7,037 bases of DNA. Origin: Pseudomonadales bacterium (GTDB taxonomy: Bacteria > Pseudomonadota > Gammaproteobacteria > Pseudomonadales > Pseudohongiellaceae). A program made the position numbers and the translations under genes. The notes beneath the pieces were generated by a model. It ran no database searches and had not been told where the DNA came from. It saw nothing but the letters and a program-made list of their open reading frames with translations. The stretch spans positions 1-7,037 of the forward strand of contig JAKSCP010000256.1 in assembly GCA_022360535.1 (NCBI GenBank), in the 5' to 3' direction. Shown in pieces: positions 1-6,189 of the stretch (positions are counted from its first letter, which is position 1; every line of letters starts with the position of its first letter).

Positions 1-28
1 ATGGACTATTTCATCGGCTAATGGGTCG

Positions 29-58
29 TTGACATGTGACTTAAAGGTCACATATAGT
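29..58 (+). promoter_or_regulatory. Sigma-70-type promoter of the arsR-SRPBCC-DUF899 operon
   Basis: A perfect -35 box TTGACA lies at 29-34 and a 5-of-6 -10 box TATAGT at 53-58, with an 18-bp spacer. Transcription should begin 6 to 8 bases after the -10, at A64 or A66. A66 is the first base of the repressor start codon, so the mRNA would be leaderless or nearly so, which fits the lack of a Shine-Dalgarno sequence before that gene. The box match is seen directly; promoter activity and the start site are inferred. Confidence 0.75.
34..53. promoter_or_regulatory. Inverted-repeat operator between -35 and -10, likely bound by the ArsR-type repressor
   Basis: ATGTGAC (34-40) and GTCACAT (47-53) form a perfect 7-bp inverted repeat around the 6-base centre TTAAAG. 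It begins on the last base of the -35 box and ends on the first base of the -10 box, so a dimer bound here would block RNA polymerase. The adjacent ArsR-type gene is the natural candidate ligand. The half-sites resemble a CRP site (TGTGA/TCACA), but they are 8 bases apart rather than the 6 of the CRP consensus, so CRP is less likely. Confidence 0.65.
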
Positions 59-65
59 TCAGCAC

Positions 66-395
66 ATGGACGACGTATTCAAGGCTCTGGCCGACCCCAC
101 AAGGCGCCAAATTCTGGACTCATTGAAAAATGAAGACGGACAGTCCCTGGGGGAGCTGGAAGCGCAGTTTCCTGATATCACCCGCTTTGCTGTGATGAAA
201 CACTTGAAGATTCTTGAGCAGGCGCAGCTACTCTCCACGCGCCGCGATGGGCGTCGCAAGCATCACTATCTGAATGCGGTGCCTATTCAGGAAATATCTG
301 ATCGGTGGATATCCCGCTTCGCGGCACCCTGGGCGCAGGGTCTTATCGATCTACGGGACGGTATTGAACAAGGAATGGGAAGAAAAAAAGCATGA
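66..395 (+). CDS. ArsR/SmtB-type winged-helix transcriptional repressor
   Basis: A 109-residue cytoplasmic DNA-binding protein, the normal size for a stand-alone ArsR-type regulator. The N-terminal FKALADPTRRQIL (residues 5-17) is the classic opening helix of the family. The helix-turn-helix follows, with its recognition helix near residues 38-52 (TRFAVMKHLKILEQ), then a basic wing around STRRDGRRKHHYL (57-69). There is no cysteine anywhere, so the thiol metal sites of ArsR, CadC or SmtB are absent and a non-metal signal, or no ligand, is likely. The start is fixed by an in-frame stop at 42-44 with no other start codon before ATG 66. No Shine-Dalgarno is present, in line with the predicted leaderless mRNA. 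Its stop overlaps the next start by 4 bases. Repressors of this subgroup often sit beside AHSA1/SRPBCC genes. Autoregulation through the 34-53 repeat is inferred. Confidence 0.9.
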   Translation: MDDVFKALADPTRRQILDSLKNEDGQSLGELEAQFPDITRFAVMKHLKILEQAQLLSTRRDGRRKHHYLNAVPIQEISDRWISRFAAPWAQGLIDLRDGIEQGMGRKKA

Positions 396-856
396 AGCCA
401 AAGCACGTCTATAACATCATTATCCAAACCAGTAATGCCCTGCTCTGGGATGCAATCACCAATCCTGAAATCACTCAGCACTATTTTTTCAATTTGCGCG
501 TTGAGTGTGACTGGAATGAAGGAAGTAACGTCACCTACGTCGATCCCAACGGCGTGGACATCATTGCTGGCAAAATTCTCGAAGTAAATCCAATCACCAG
601 AGTGGTCTACAGCTTCCGTGGTCATCGTGCAGAGAATGGTGAACGTGACCCTGATTCCCGTGTTTCGTTCGAAATTGAGGAACTGCATGCCAATGCCTGC
701 AAACTCACCGTGGTGCATGATGAGTTCGAAAGCGAGAACACGACCTATACCAATGTGGGCGGAGGCTGGCCCACAATTCTTTCCGGCCTCAAAACCTGGC
801 TCGAGACCGGCAAGCCTTTAATAGTAGAAGCAGACGACGTTGAATGTGGGGGATGA
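392..856 (+). CDS. SRPBCC family protein (AHSA1 / Aha1-type domain)
   Basis: A 154-residue, single-domain, soluble protein of the START/Bet v1-like fold, close to the usual family length. Hallmarks are the N-terminal segment LLWDAITNPEITQHYF (17-32), a middle beta-rich part with VVYSFRGH (71-78), LTVVHDEF (105-112), and the C-terminal helix GGWPTILSGLKTWLETG (124-140), which resembles the family consensus GWP.ILS.LK..LETG. These domains form a deep hydrophobic pocket and bind small ligands; the ligand here is unknown and no enzyme activity can be assigned. ATG 392 overlaps the repressor stop in an ATGA, so translation is probably coupled; purine-rich sequence just upstream (GGAATGGGAAG) can serve as the ribosome site. 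Pairing with an ArsR-type repressor and a thioredoxin-like protein suggests a stress or detoxification role, which is inference. Confidence 0.88.
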   Translation: MKPKHVYNIIIQTSNALLWDAITNPEITQHYFFNLRVECDWNEGSNVTYVDPNGVDIIAGKILEVNPITRVVYSFRGHRAENGERDPDSRVSFEIEELHANACKLTVVHDEFESENTTYTNVGGGWPTILSGLKTWLETGKPLIVEADDVECGG

Positions 857-859
857 ACC

Positions 860-1564
860 ATGACGCAAGAAATCGTTAGTCAAGAAGAGTGGCTGAAAGC
901 ACGCCGAGAATTTATGGTTAAAGAGAAAGAGTTCACCCGACGGCGGGAAGAACTCAGCGCCGAACGGCGACAATTGCCCAAAGTAAAAATAGACAAGGAC
1001 TACCGGTTTCAGGGTCCCAATGGCGAGCTGAGTCTTACCGACTTATTTGAAGATAAATCCCAGTTAGTTGTCTACCACTTCATGTTAGGCCCTGGCTGGG
1101 AAGAAGGTTGTCCAAGCTGTTCGTTCTGGGCAGACAACTATAATGGAACTGAAATTCACCTTGCCCATCGCGACATTAAACTGGCAGCGGTTTCCAGAGG
1201 ACCCCTGGAAAACATCCTGGCTTACAAAGATCGTATGGGATGGGATTTCGATTGGTATTCCTCAGCAGACACCGATTTCAACTTCGATTTCGCCGTTTCC
1301 TTCACCGAAGAGCAACAGCAATCCGGTGATCTGAACTATAACTTCGGTACTATGCCCTTCCCCATGGAGGAAGGCCCAGGCTTCAGTGTGTTCGAAAAAG
1401 GCGAGGACGGCACCATCTATCACACCTACTCCACCTATGCTCGGGGCCTGGATATTTTCAACAGCGCCTATCACATCATGGACATGACGCCCAAGGGTCG
1501 TGATGAAGCTGAGCTTCCCTTCACTATGGCCTGGGTTCGGAGACATGATCAGTACGATGACTGA
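860..1564 (+). CDS. DUF899 family thioredoxin-like protein
   Basis: A 234-residue soluble protein matching the DUF899 family, annotated in many genomes as a thioredoxin-like or putative dithiol-disulfide protein. The N-terminal helix is charged (WLKARREFMVKEKEFTRRRE, 11-30), followed by the family-typical RRQLPKVKIDKDYRF (36-50). The thioredoxin-like core begins near LSLTDLFEDKSQLVVYHFM (57-75). CPSC at 84-87 occupies the place of the thioredoxin CxxC, so a dithiol redox function is plausible but not proven for the family. Later motifs include VSRGPL (111-116) and the aromatic YSTYARGLDIFNSAYHIMDM (190-209), near the usual C-terminus. There is no signal peptide, so it acts in the cytoplasm. 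A GGGGGA ribosome site (848-853) sits 6 bases before ATG 860. The gene starts 3 bases after the SRPBCC stop, making it the last gene of the operon. Confidence 0.9.
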   Translation: MTQEIVSQEEWLKARREFMVKEKEFTRRREELSAERRQLPKVKIDKDYRFQGPNGELSLTDLFEDKSQLVVYHFMLGPGWEEGCPSCSFWADNYNGTEIHLAHRDIKLAAVSRGPLENILAYKDRMGWDFDWYSSADTDFNFDFAVSFTEEQQQSGDLNYNFGTMPFPMEEGPGFSVFEKGEDGTIYHTYSTYARGLDIFNSAYHIMDMTPKGRDEAELPFTMAWVRRHDQYDD

Positions 1565-1582
1565 ACACAACCGTAATTCAGA

Positions 1583-1601
1583 TTAGCTTTGCAGAAGCTG
1601 A
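1583..1601 (+). other. Short hairpin after the DUF899 gene, terminator-like but without a U tract
   Basis: AGCTT (1585-1589) and AAGCT (1595-1599) pair across a 5-base loop. One U-G and one U-A pair extend the stem to 7. It lies 18 bases past the DUF899 stop, where an operon terminator would be expected, but no run of T follows, so it is not a standard intrinsic terminator. The remaining bases up to 1671 show no clear promoter that can be defended. Confidence 0.25.
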
Positions 1602-1671
1602 CAATATGTTGCACTACATTAGCAAAACTGGCTGCTAGACTTCAGGTGTCAACCAATACCGAGTCGACAAC

Positions 1672-2007
1672 GTGAGCATTAGTTATTCCGAAGTTCAGAA
1701 ACTAAGCTATCTGGATGCAGTCATATTACATAGCCATGACCAAAGCCTGTATCTCGTCTCCGTAATCATCAAAGGCGAGGAACACTATGTGAAGGATAAA
1801 AAAGGGATCTTCCTGAAATCGTTCAACAAGCTGGAATTACAGACTAAATTTTCCAACCTGCAAGTTGGCAAAGTGCTATTAAGGCACCAGAGCCCCTATG
1901 ATGAGATGATCGGCCTGCCTCAGAGCTCCAGTGACAATACGCTGGAAGTGGAGTTAGGCGGTGAACAATATGCTTCACCGCCAGACAGAGCTGAAAAGAT
2001 TCACTAA
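1672..2007 (+). CDS. DUF6482-like small protein
   Basis: A 111-residue soluble protein that resembles the DUF6482 family of short gammaproteobacterial proteins. The best support is the order of features: an N-terminal strand pair around SLYLVSVIIKGEEHYVKD (25-42), a following G-x-x-L-x-S turn (GIFLKS, 45-50), and the motif YDEMIGL (76-82), which corresponds to the conserved DEM-G-L signature near the end of these proteins. Residues after about 85 form a variable tail rich in S, E and G. No function is known for the family and none is claimed. The frame is closed by a TAG at 1636-1638 and no ATG lies between it and the GTG at 1672, so GTG is the best start; the next in-frame ATG (1714) would cut into the domain. 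No strong Shine-Dalgarno is seen. It is monocistronic and converges with the response regulator gene 30 bases downstream. Confidence 0.72.
   Translation: MSISYSEVQKLSYLDAVILHSHDQSLYLVSVIIKGEEHYVKDKKGIFLKSFNKLELQTKFSNLQVGKVLLRHQSPYDEMIGLPQSSSDNTLEVELGGEQYASPPDRAEKIH
1957..1982. repeat. Perfect 9-bp inverted repeat (hairpin) in the 3' end of the DUF6482-like gene
   Basis: GGCGGTGAA (1957-1965) and TTCACCGCC (1974-1982) pair perfectly around an 8-base loop. The stem is GC-rich and lies 25 bases before the stop at 2005-2007, inside codons for the tail of the protein. Neither side is followed by a T run. It could stabilise the 3' end of the mRNA, act in the convergent junction with the response regulator transcript, or be a protein-binding site. 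Confidence 0.6.
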
Positions 2008-2037
2008 TAAAGTCAGAATAACCTGTTACCGCCGGCA

Positions 2038-3243
2038 CTAGCAGTAGGCAGTTGAAGAAAACTCATAATCTCCCTTGGAGATAAAGCCCTCTAATTCATA
2101 ATTTTTCAAGGGATCCGCGAAAAATTCTCCCAGTCCGGAAGTACAACCACACCCGTATATAAACTCAAATGTCGCTTCATTGTCGACCCCTTCTGCCCGC
2201 GTAAGCAGACCTTGTTTTGTGCACATGGAGATCAACGTACTTACATTGAACTCTGCTTCTACTTTTCCAGGCACATTGCTAATCAACGATTTACTCAGTC
2301 TCAACTCGTTAACGGGTAGATGCAGCAAACGTTCGAGTTCGGGAGTTTCTGGATTACTCACTGCTGCCGAGATGTTGAACCCATTGATTCGAAGGCGCGT
2401 GAGGACATCCAGTACCGTAGTATCTCCACTTAACACCTCAGATTCGGAAATACCTATGGTGATACGACCAGGTGCCAGGCCCCATTTTTTCGTCAAATTC
2501 ATCACATAACTCGGGAGGCTGCTGTCACGAAACAATAAGTCGTCGAGGCGAATACTCAATCCAAAATCCAATCCCTGCTGCAACCAGTTTTTATAAGCCT
2601 TCATGCTCATCTCCAACACCGCATGACCATACTCCGAAACCATAGCCGCAGTTTCCAGCCTCGGCATGTATTGCCGTGGCGTTATAAACGATGTGCCAGC
2701 CTGCCCATACCAGTTTACACAGACGTCTACATCTGACACTCCCTGACCAGCCAGTGATTTAATGGCCATGCAAGGTTGGAACAGGATACGAAACTCACCA
2801 GCACCAAACAGATCCTGGAATGCAGCGGAAGTAAATCGACAGGAAGTGTCAGCCTCATCGAGCAAAGCCTTCTCAACATCCTCAATCAAAAAAGGCTTCT
2901 TCAATGTTCCGACGATGTTCAGATGATGCAATCTGCCTACTTCACCGGCCGACGCGAGAGTCGTTTTGTCGACTCCACTGATCAGTATGATTTTTGCCTT
3001 ACATCCAGCTTCTGCCAGAAAGTGTAAAACTTCGACTCCATCATACCCAGGAAGCATTAAGTCCAAAAATATGATGTCAGGTTGAAAGTTTCGATAAGTA
3101 CAACCGATAGAGTCAAAGTCGTATACGCAGTTGACTGCAAAGTTCATTTCTTTGGATATCGATTCAATAAGATCTGATACCCCTTCATCATCATCAATAA
3201 TGAGCAGTTTGGGTGAATTTGCTTCTATAGGAACGACATTCAT
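2038..3243 (-). CDS. Response regulator: receiver plus degenerate EAL-like output domain
   Basis: A 401-residue soluble protein. Residues 11-128 form a receiver: acidic pocket D17/D18, phospho-acceptor D61 in FLDLMLPGYDG, switch S89 in LISG, and K116 in KKPF. Residues about 150-395 follow the EAL fold: FQP (155-157), FITPRQYMPRLE (186-197), the WGLAPGRITIGISESEVL stretch (254-271), LHLPVNELRLSKSLI (307-321), RAEGVDNE (349-356), and a C-terminal GCGCTSGLGEFFADP (364-378). Key catalytic signatures are lost: the EAL triplet becomes VCV in VDVCVNW (172-178), the Asn of the SVN motif is Arg (R232), and the DDFG motif is replaced by AAVS (293-296). The expected lysine of LKID is R315. Active c-di-GMP hydrolysis is therefore unlikely; ligand or protein binding is the inferred output. 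ATG 3243 overlaps the kinase stop by 4 bases, with AAGG 7 bases upstream. The kinase is the probable partner. Confidence 0.9.
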   Translation of the reverse strand: MNVVPIEANSPKLLIIDDDEGVSDLIESISKEMNFAVNCVYDFDSIGCTYRNFQPDIIFLDLMLPGYDGVEVLHFLAEAGCKAKIILISGVDKTTLASAGEVGRLHHLNIVGTLKKPFLIEDVEKALLDEADTSCRFTSAAFQDLFGAGEFRILFQPCMAIKSLAGQGVSDVDVCVNWYGQAGTSFITPRQYMPRLETAAMVSEYGHAVLEMSMKAYKNWLQQGLDFGLSIRLDDLLFRDSSLPSYVMNLTKKWGLAPGRITIGISESEVLSGDTTVLDVLTRLRINGFNISAAVSNPETPELERLLHLPVNELRLSKSLISNVPGKVEAEFNVSTLISMCTKQGLLTRAEGVDNEATFEFIYGCGCTSGLGEFFADPLKNYELEGFISKGDYEFSSTAYC

Positions 3244-5537
3244 GAGGCAACCTTGTCTATTAGTGAGTGTGCTACTTTGGGAAGTTCGTTTGTATCATAG
3301 GGTTTGGGAACACAGATTATGTTCCCCGATTTAGGTATGCTGTCTTTAAGGATTTGCTCTGTGTATCCGGTAGCTAACAGAATCGGGGCATTCGGCTTCT
3401 TCTTCAAAATACGCTTCGCCATTTCAATTCCAGTCATACCCCCAGGCATAATAATGTCTGAAAACACCAGGTCGATTTCCGGATGATTTTTAAACTGTTG
3501 CAATCCGGAGTGGCCATCTTTGGCAGTCACCACTTCAAATCCAGCGTCTACCAACATATGAGCGGCAACGCTGCGAACGTTATCGTCATCTTCTACTACC
3601 AGAATCGTGCCTTGATACTTGGCGTCCTGCTCAAAGCTTGGAATCTGTTTGGTCACAATTTCCTCAGTAGTTGCAGACGGCACATACAACTTAAAAACCG
3701 TTCCTTTTTCCAGTTCACTACTAACGGTTATGTTGCCCCCGGACTGCCTGAGGAAACCGTAGACTGTACTTAGACCCAGTCCTGTTCCCTGGTCGGTACG
3801 TTTAGTAGTGAAGAATGGCTCGAAAATCTGAGCCTGAACTTCCGATGACATACCTGTACCGCTATCTTCAACAGTAAGTTCAATATATTCAGCCCCGCCA
3901 TTTCCTTCCACCGCAGCCCAGTCCGGCACGGCTTTGGAGGCAGATATCGTGAGTGTTCCACCATCTGGCATAGCGTCCCGGGCATTCACGCATAGGTTAA
4001 GTATGGCGTTTTGAAGCTGAGTTTTATCTGTAACTGCGAAACAGTCTTCGTCAGACAAGTTCAGTTGAAACTGAATGTTCTCCCCTAGAATTCGCGTTAA
4101 GAAACTCTTTACGTCCAGCAATAGTGTGTTGACGTCGTGCGTCTCAAGGGTGAGTTTTTGTTCCTTGGAAAATCCCAGAAGCCGATTGATTAAATCTGCA
4201 CCACTACGCGCCGCATTCATAATCTTGCTGATCAGATCCAACATTCGGGCATCGGTTCCAGCCAGTTTTCTCAAGAACTGGAGGTTGCCCATTATCACTG
4301 TCAGCAAATTGTTAAAATCATGGGAGACGCCGCCAGTGATTCTCCCTATCGCTTCCATTTTTTGGGATTGAATCAGCAACTCTTCCATTTCTTTTTGCTT
4401 GGTAATATCTGAGAAGCTAACAACAGCACCGATAATCCTGCCTTCTTTATTAATAGGCCAACAGGAAAACCGCACAGGCAGTATCTTTTCATTACGGCCA
4501 ATGAACTCGCTTTGAATGCCGTTCGAGGACGTACCCTTCTGATAACAGGCAGTGAAAGCATTTGACCATTCAATGAACAAGTCTGCATTCACTCCTCTGC
4601 GACGAATTAGTTTTATGGCTCTTTCACCAACAATATCGTCTTCGTTGTAGCCAAGAAGATCTAGCGCCGATGTGTTAATAAACGTTATCTTTCCGATACT
4701 GTTTATTCCAAAGATTCCTTCTTCGATTGATTCAAGCAAAAGCAGCCTTTCTTCCGCTGCAGCCTGTAGCTTCTTATCCGCATGCACCTTATCCTGTATA
4801 AGATCCTGCTCACGTAGACGACGCTGTACTAACTCCGACTCTCTATTTTTTAACCGCCTCCTATCAAGTTTTAAATCTTTCTCAAGATTTGTGTATGCAT
4901 GCTCAAGTGAAAATCCGCGATTTAATTCGTGACCAATATGCAGCGCTAACGGAATGATAAAAAGGACATACGCAACGAAGGCTCCCGCTAACACTGAATG
5001 GGCGCTAATTCCCTCAGAGATCAGAAAAGCAAGAGTTATTACTATAGGCGAGGCAATAAAAGCGAAAAACACACGCTTGATGATAGAGAGAGATGCCGCG
5101 GCTCCAGCTAATACTCCACATTGCCACAATACGACCAATCCATATTCCACCGAGCCTGCCTGCGGGGGAAGGAAAAACCAGATACAGGACCAGACGAAGC
5201 CACCTACTGTTGCTCCAACAAAAATGAAATACCAACGACTCCGCAGATGACTGAGCACTCGGTTTGGATGTCGGTTATGTCCATAGACAAACAGAGCGCG
5301 CACAAAACAACTAGTTGATAGCAAACCGTACCAATATGCAGGCAACCAACTGCCTGTTATTGCTACCAGCGCAATAAACAGATAGGTTCCAACCAACATA
5401 TCAGCAAGAAGTATTAGCGGAAGCTTTCTAAGAGTTGAGTGTACCTGTATACGAGTTACTGCACTGCTCGAAAACAGTGCGCCTTCAGACTTTGCGTCAA
5501 AAGGAAACAAGTACCGCAAATTCCTGCTCGCCTTCAT
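3240..5537 (-). CDS. Membrane hybrid histidine kinase (6TM-coiled coil-PAS-HisKA-HATPase-REC)
   Basis: A 765-residue inner-membrane sensor kinase. Residues about 39-202 hold roughly six hydrophobic segments (near 39-62, 66-86, 102-123, 133-152, 155-174, 181-202) with only short loops, a sensor region of no family I recognise. A charged coiled coil covers about 208-265. A PAS domain (266-380) includes IEEGIFGIN, FINTSALDLLGYNEDDIVG and a closing FSDITKQKE. The dimerisation helix carries the phospho-histidine H406 in GGVSHDFNNLLTVI. The ATPase has the N box (N514, N518), G1 DSGTG (558-562), F box FEPFFTTK (572-579) and G2 GTGLGLS (584-590). A C-terminal receiver (643-762) has E649/D650, phospho-acceptor D694, T723 and K745. 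All catalytic residues are intact. ATG 5537 has an AAGGTG ribosome site 10 bases upstream. It is followed with a 4-base overlap by the REC-EAL gene. No HPt domain is present. Confidence 0.95.
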   Translation of the reverse strand: MKASRNLRYLFPFDAKSEGALFSSSAVTRIQVHSTLRKLPLILLADMLVGTYLFIALVAITGSWLPAYWYGLLSTSCFVRALFVYGHNRHPNRVLSHLRSRWYFIFVGATVGGFVWSCIWFFLPPQAGSVEYGLVVLWQCGVLAGAAASLSIIKRVFFAFIASPIVITLAFLISEGISAHSVLAGAFVAYVLFIIPLALHIGHELNRGFSLEHAYTNLEKDLKLDRRRLKNRESELVQRRLREQDLIQDKVHADKKLQAAAEERLLLLESIEEGIFGINSIGKITFINTSALDLLGYNEDDIVGERAIKLIRRRGVNADLFIEWSNAFTACYQKGTSSNGIQSEFIGRNEKILPVRFSCWPINKEGRIIGAVVSFSDITKQKEMEELLIQSQKMEAIGRITGGVSHDFNNLLTVIMGNLQFLRKLAGTDARMLDLISKIMNAARSGADLINRLLGFSKEQKLTLETHDVNTLLLDVKSFLTRILGENIQFQLNLSDEDCFAVTDKTQLQNAILNLCVNARDAMPDGGTLTISASKAVPDWAAVEGNGGAEYIELTVEDSGTGMSSEVQAQIFEPFFTTKRTDQGTGLGLSTVYGFLRQSGGNITVSSELEKGTVFKLYVPSATTEEIVTKQIPSFEQDAKYQGTILVVEDDDNVRSVAAHMLVDAGFEVVTAKDGHSGLQQFKNHPEIDLVFSDIIMPGGMTGIEMAKRILKKKPNAPILLATGYTEQILKDSIPKSGNIICVPKPYDTNELPKVAHSLIDKVAS

Positions 5538-5603
5538 AAACTAGCCACACCTTACCTACCGGGAATCAACAAGGCTCCTGCCTGAAAGAAAATTCCAAGC
5601 CGC

Positions 5604-5613
5604 TCTTTAAGAA
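5604..5613. repeat. TCTTTAAGAA direct repeat, copy 1
   Basis: This is an exact 10-bp copy of the motif found again at 5637-5646. The core TCTT-T-AAGA is itself a palindrome with a single central base, so each copy could bind a dimer. It lies 66 bases upstream of the kinase start codon. Confidence 0.55.
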
Positions 5614-5636
5614 TTTAGAACAACGCGCACGTGGAA

Positions 5637-5646
5637 TCTTTAAGAA
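5637..5646. repeat. TCTTTAAGAA direct repeat, copy 2
   Basis: This copy is identical to 5604-5613 and lies 33 bases away start to start, close to three helical turns, so two bound proteins would face the same side of the DNA. A weaker relative, CTTAAGAAT, lies at 5776-5784. The pair is placed where an activator of the leftward kinase operon would sit; the binding protein is unknown. Confidence 0.55.
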
Positions 5647-5789
5647 CGCTTAAAAAGCATGAGCTAGTTCACATTGCCATCCTCGTTCCTACAGGCTCAT
5701 ACACCGCACCCTTGGTTCCCTCAGGAATATTAGCTATCAGGTCGTCAATAAAATAGATGACAAATCTCAAATCACCTTAAGAATAAGTT

Positions 5790-5809
5790 TGTCACGTATC
5801 CAGGTGACA
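5790..5809. promoter_or_regulatory. Inverted repeat, candidate operator of the XRE regulator
   Basis: TGTCAC (5790-5795) and GTGACA (5804-5809) form a perfect 6-bp inverted repeat with an 8-base centre, 42 bases upstream of the XRE start codon. Size and position suit an autoregulatory site for a small Cro/XRE dimer. A weak -35-like TTGTCA (5789-5794) overlaps the left arm, but no matching -10 is evident, so only the repeat is claimed. Confidence 0.45.
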
Positions 5810-5851
5810 GCATTGTAGGTATTTTCCTTACATTTCCCACAAGGATGTCTT

Positions 5852-6154
5852 ATGAGCTATCTTGGTATATATCTGGATCAACTAATTGAGAAGAAACGAC
5901 TCAATTCAGATACAGAGCTAGCCAAATTCCTACAAATATCCAGACAACACATGAGCCGAATCAGGAAAGAAGGTTCAATGAGTGATGAGAAGTGTATGGT
6001 GCTGGCGAAAGAGCTGGATATTAATCCGCTCGAACTTTTTGCATTAGTCCGAGCGAAAAAATCAAAAACTAAAGAAACAAGAGAAATCTGGATGCAATTG
6101 CATCGAGAGACCAAGCGAGTGAAAGCTTATATTTTACTTAACAGCAATGAGTAA
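5852..6154 (+). CDS. Small XRE/Cro-type DNA-binding regulator, DUF3693-like
   Basis: A 100-residue protein with an N-terminal helix-turn-helix: TELAKFLQISRQHMSRIRKEG (residues 21-41) contains the two DNA-binding helices, followed by MSDEKCMVLAKELDINPLELFALV (43-66), which closes the four-to-five-helix domain. The tail from about 68 (RAKKSKTKETREIWMQLHRETKR) is basic and resembles the ending of DUF3693 proteins, which are known from phage-related and filamentous-phage-associated genes of gammaproteobacteria. ATG 5852 is preceded by AAGG (5841-5844) at 7 bases, a good ribosome site. No integrase or phage structural gene is near, so it is either an orphan regulator or a phage remnant. It is divergent from the kinase operon and could regulate it or itself; both are inference. 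Confidence 0.8.
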   Translation: MSYLGIYLDQLIEKKRLNSDTELAKFLQISRQHMSRIRKEGSMSDEKCMVLAKELDINPLELFALVRAKKSKTKETREIWMQLHRETKRVKAYILLNSNE

Positions 6155-6156
6155 CA

Positions 6157-6182
6157 ATAAATAAAACCGTTTACTGTCACGG
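6157..6182 (-). terminator. Weak intrinsic terminator candidate for the dehydrogenase gene
   Basis: Read leftward, CCGT pairs with ACGG across an 8-base loop (arms 6179-6182 and 6167-6170), and TTTTATTT follows immediately. Position just past the stop at 6190 and the T-rich tail fit an intrinsic terminator, but the stem has only 4 Watson-Crick pairs plus possible G-U extension, so it is weak. In the other direction the hairpin has no T tail. Confidence 0.35.
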
Positions 6183-6189
6183 CCTGTAT

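Larger units (their letters stand above)
5538..5851. other. Intergenic region between divergent kinase and XRE genes
   Basis: These 314 bases separate the divergent starts of the hybrid kinase (leftward) and the small XRE regulator (rightward), so both promoters should lie here. Seen directly are two exact TCTTTAAGAA copies on the kinase side, a CACGTG palindrome at 5628-5633 between them, a TAAAAT hexamer (5749-5754) without a matching -35, and a 6-bp inverted repeat close to the XRE gene. No sigma-70 promoter could be assigned convincingly on either strand. No tRNA and no convincing gene were seen. Confidence 0.7.

Noticed and set aside
1..21. A short open frame ATG-GAC-TAT-TTC-ATC-GGC-TAA at the left edge, as the end of an upstream gene
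   Set aside because: Only six codons are visible, with no family signal, so it cannot be told from chance.
34..53. A CRP/FNR-type site
   Set aside because: TGTGA and TCACA are present, but they are 8 bases apart instead of 6, and the repeat fits an ArsR-type dimer between -35 and -10 better.
287..718. A 143-codon - strand frame across the repressor and SRPBCC genes
   Set aside because: It crosses two real overlapping genes and has no family signal or ribosome site.
2180..2509. A 109-codon + strand frame antisense to the REC-EAL gene
   Set aside because: It is a shadow of a well-supported gene on the other strand, with no domain and low-complexity Ser/Arg content.
5669..5770. A 33-codon leftward frame starting with TTG in the intergenic region (contains FIDDLIANIPEGTKG)
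   Set aside because: The amino-acid make-up looks protein-like, but the start is weak, the ribosome site is too close, and no family is recognised; it could be a gene remnant but is not supportable as a gene.
5789..5825. A sigma-70 promoter for the XRE gene from TTGTCA and TATTTT
   Set aside because: The spacing is about 25 bases and the -10 match is only 4 of 6, so it is not convincing.
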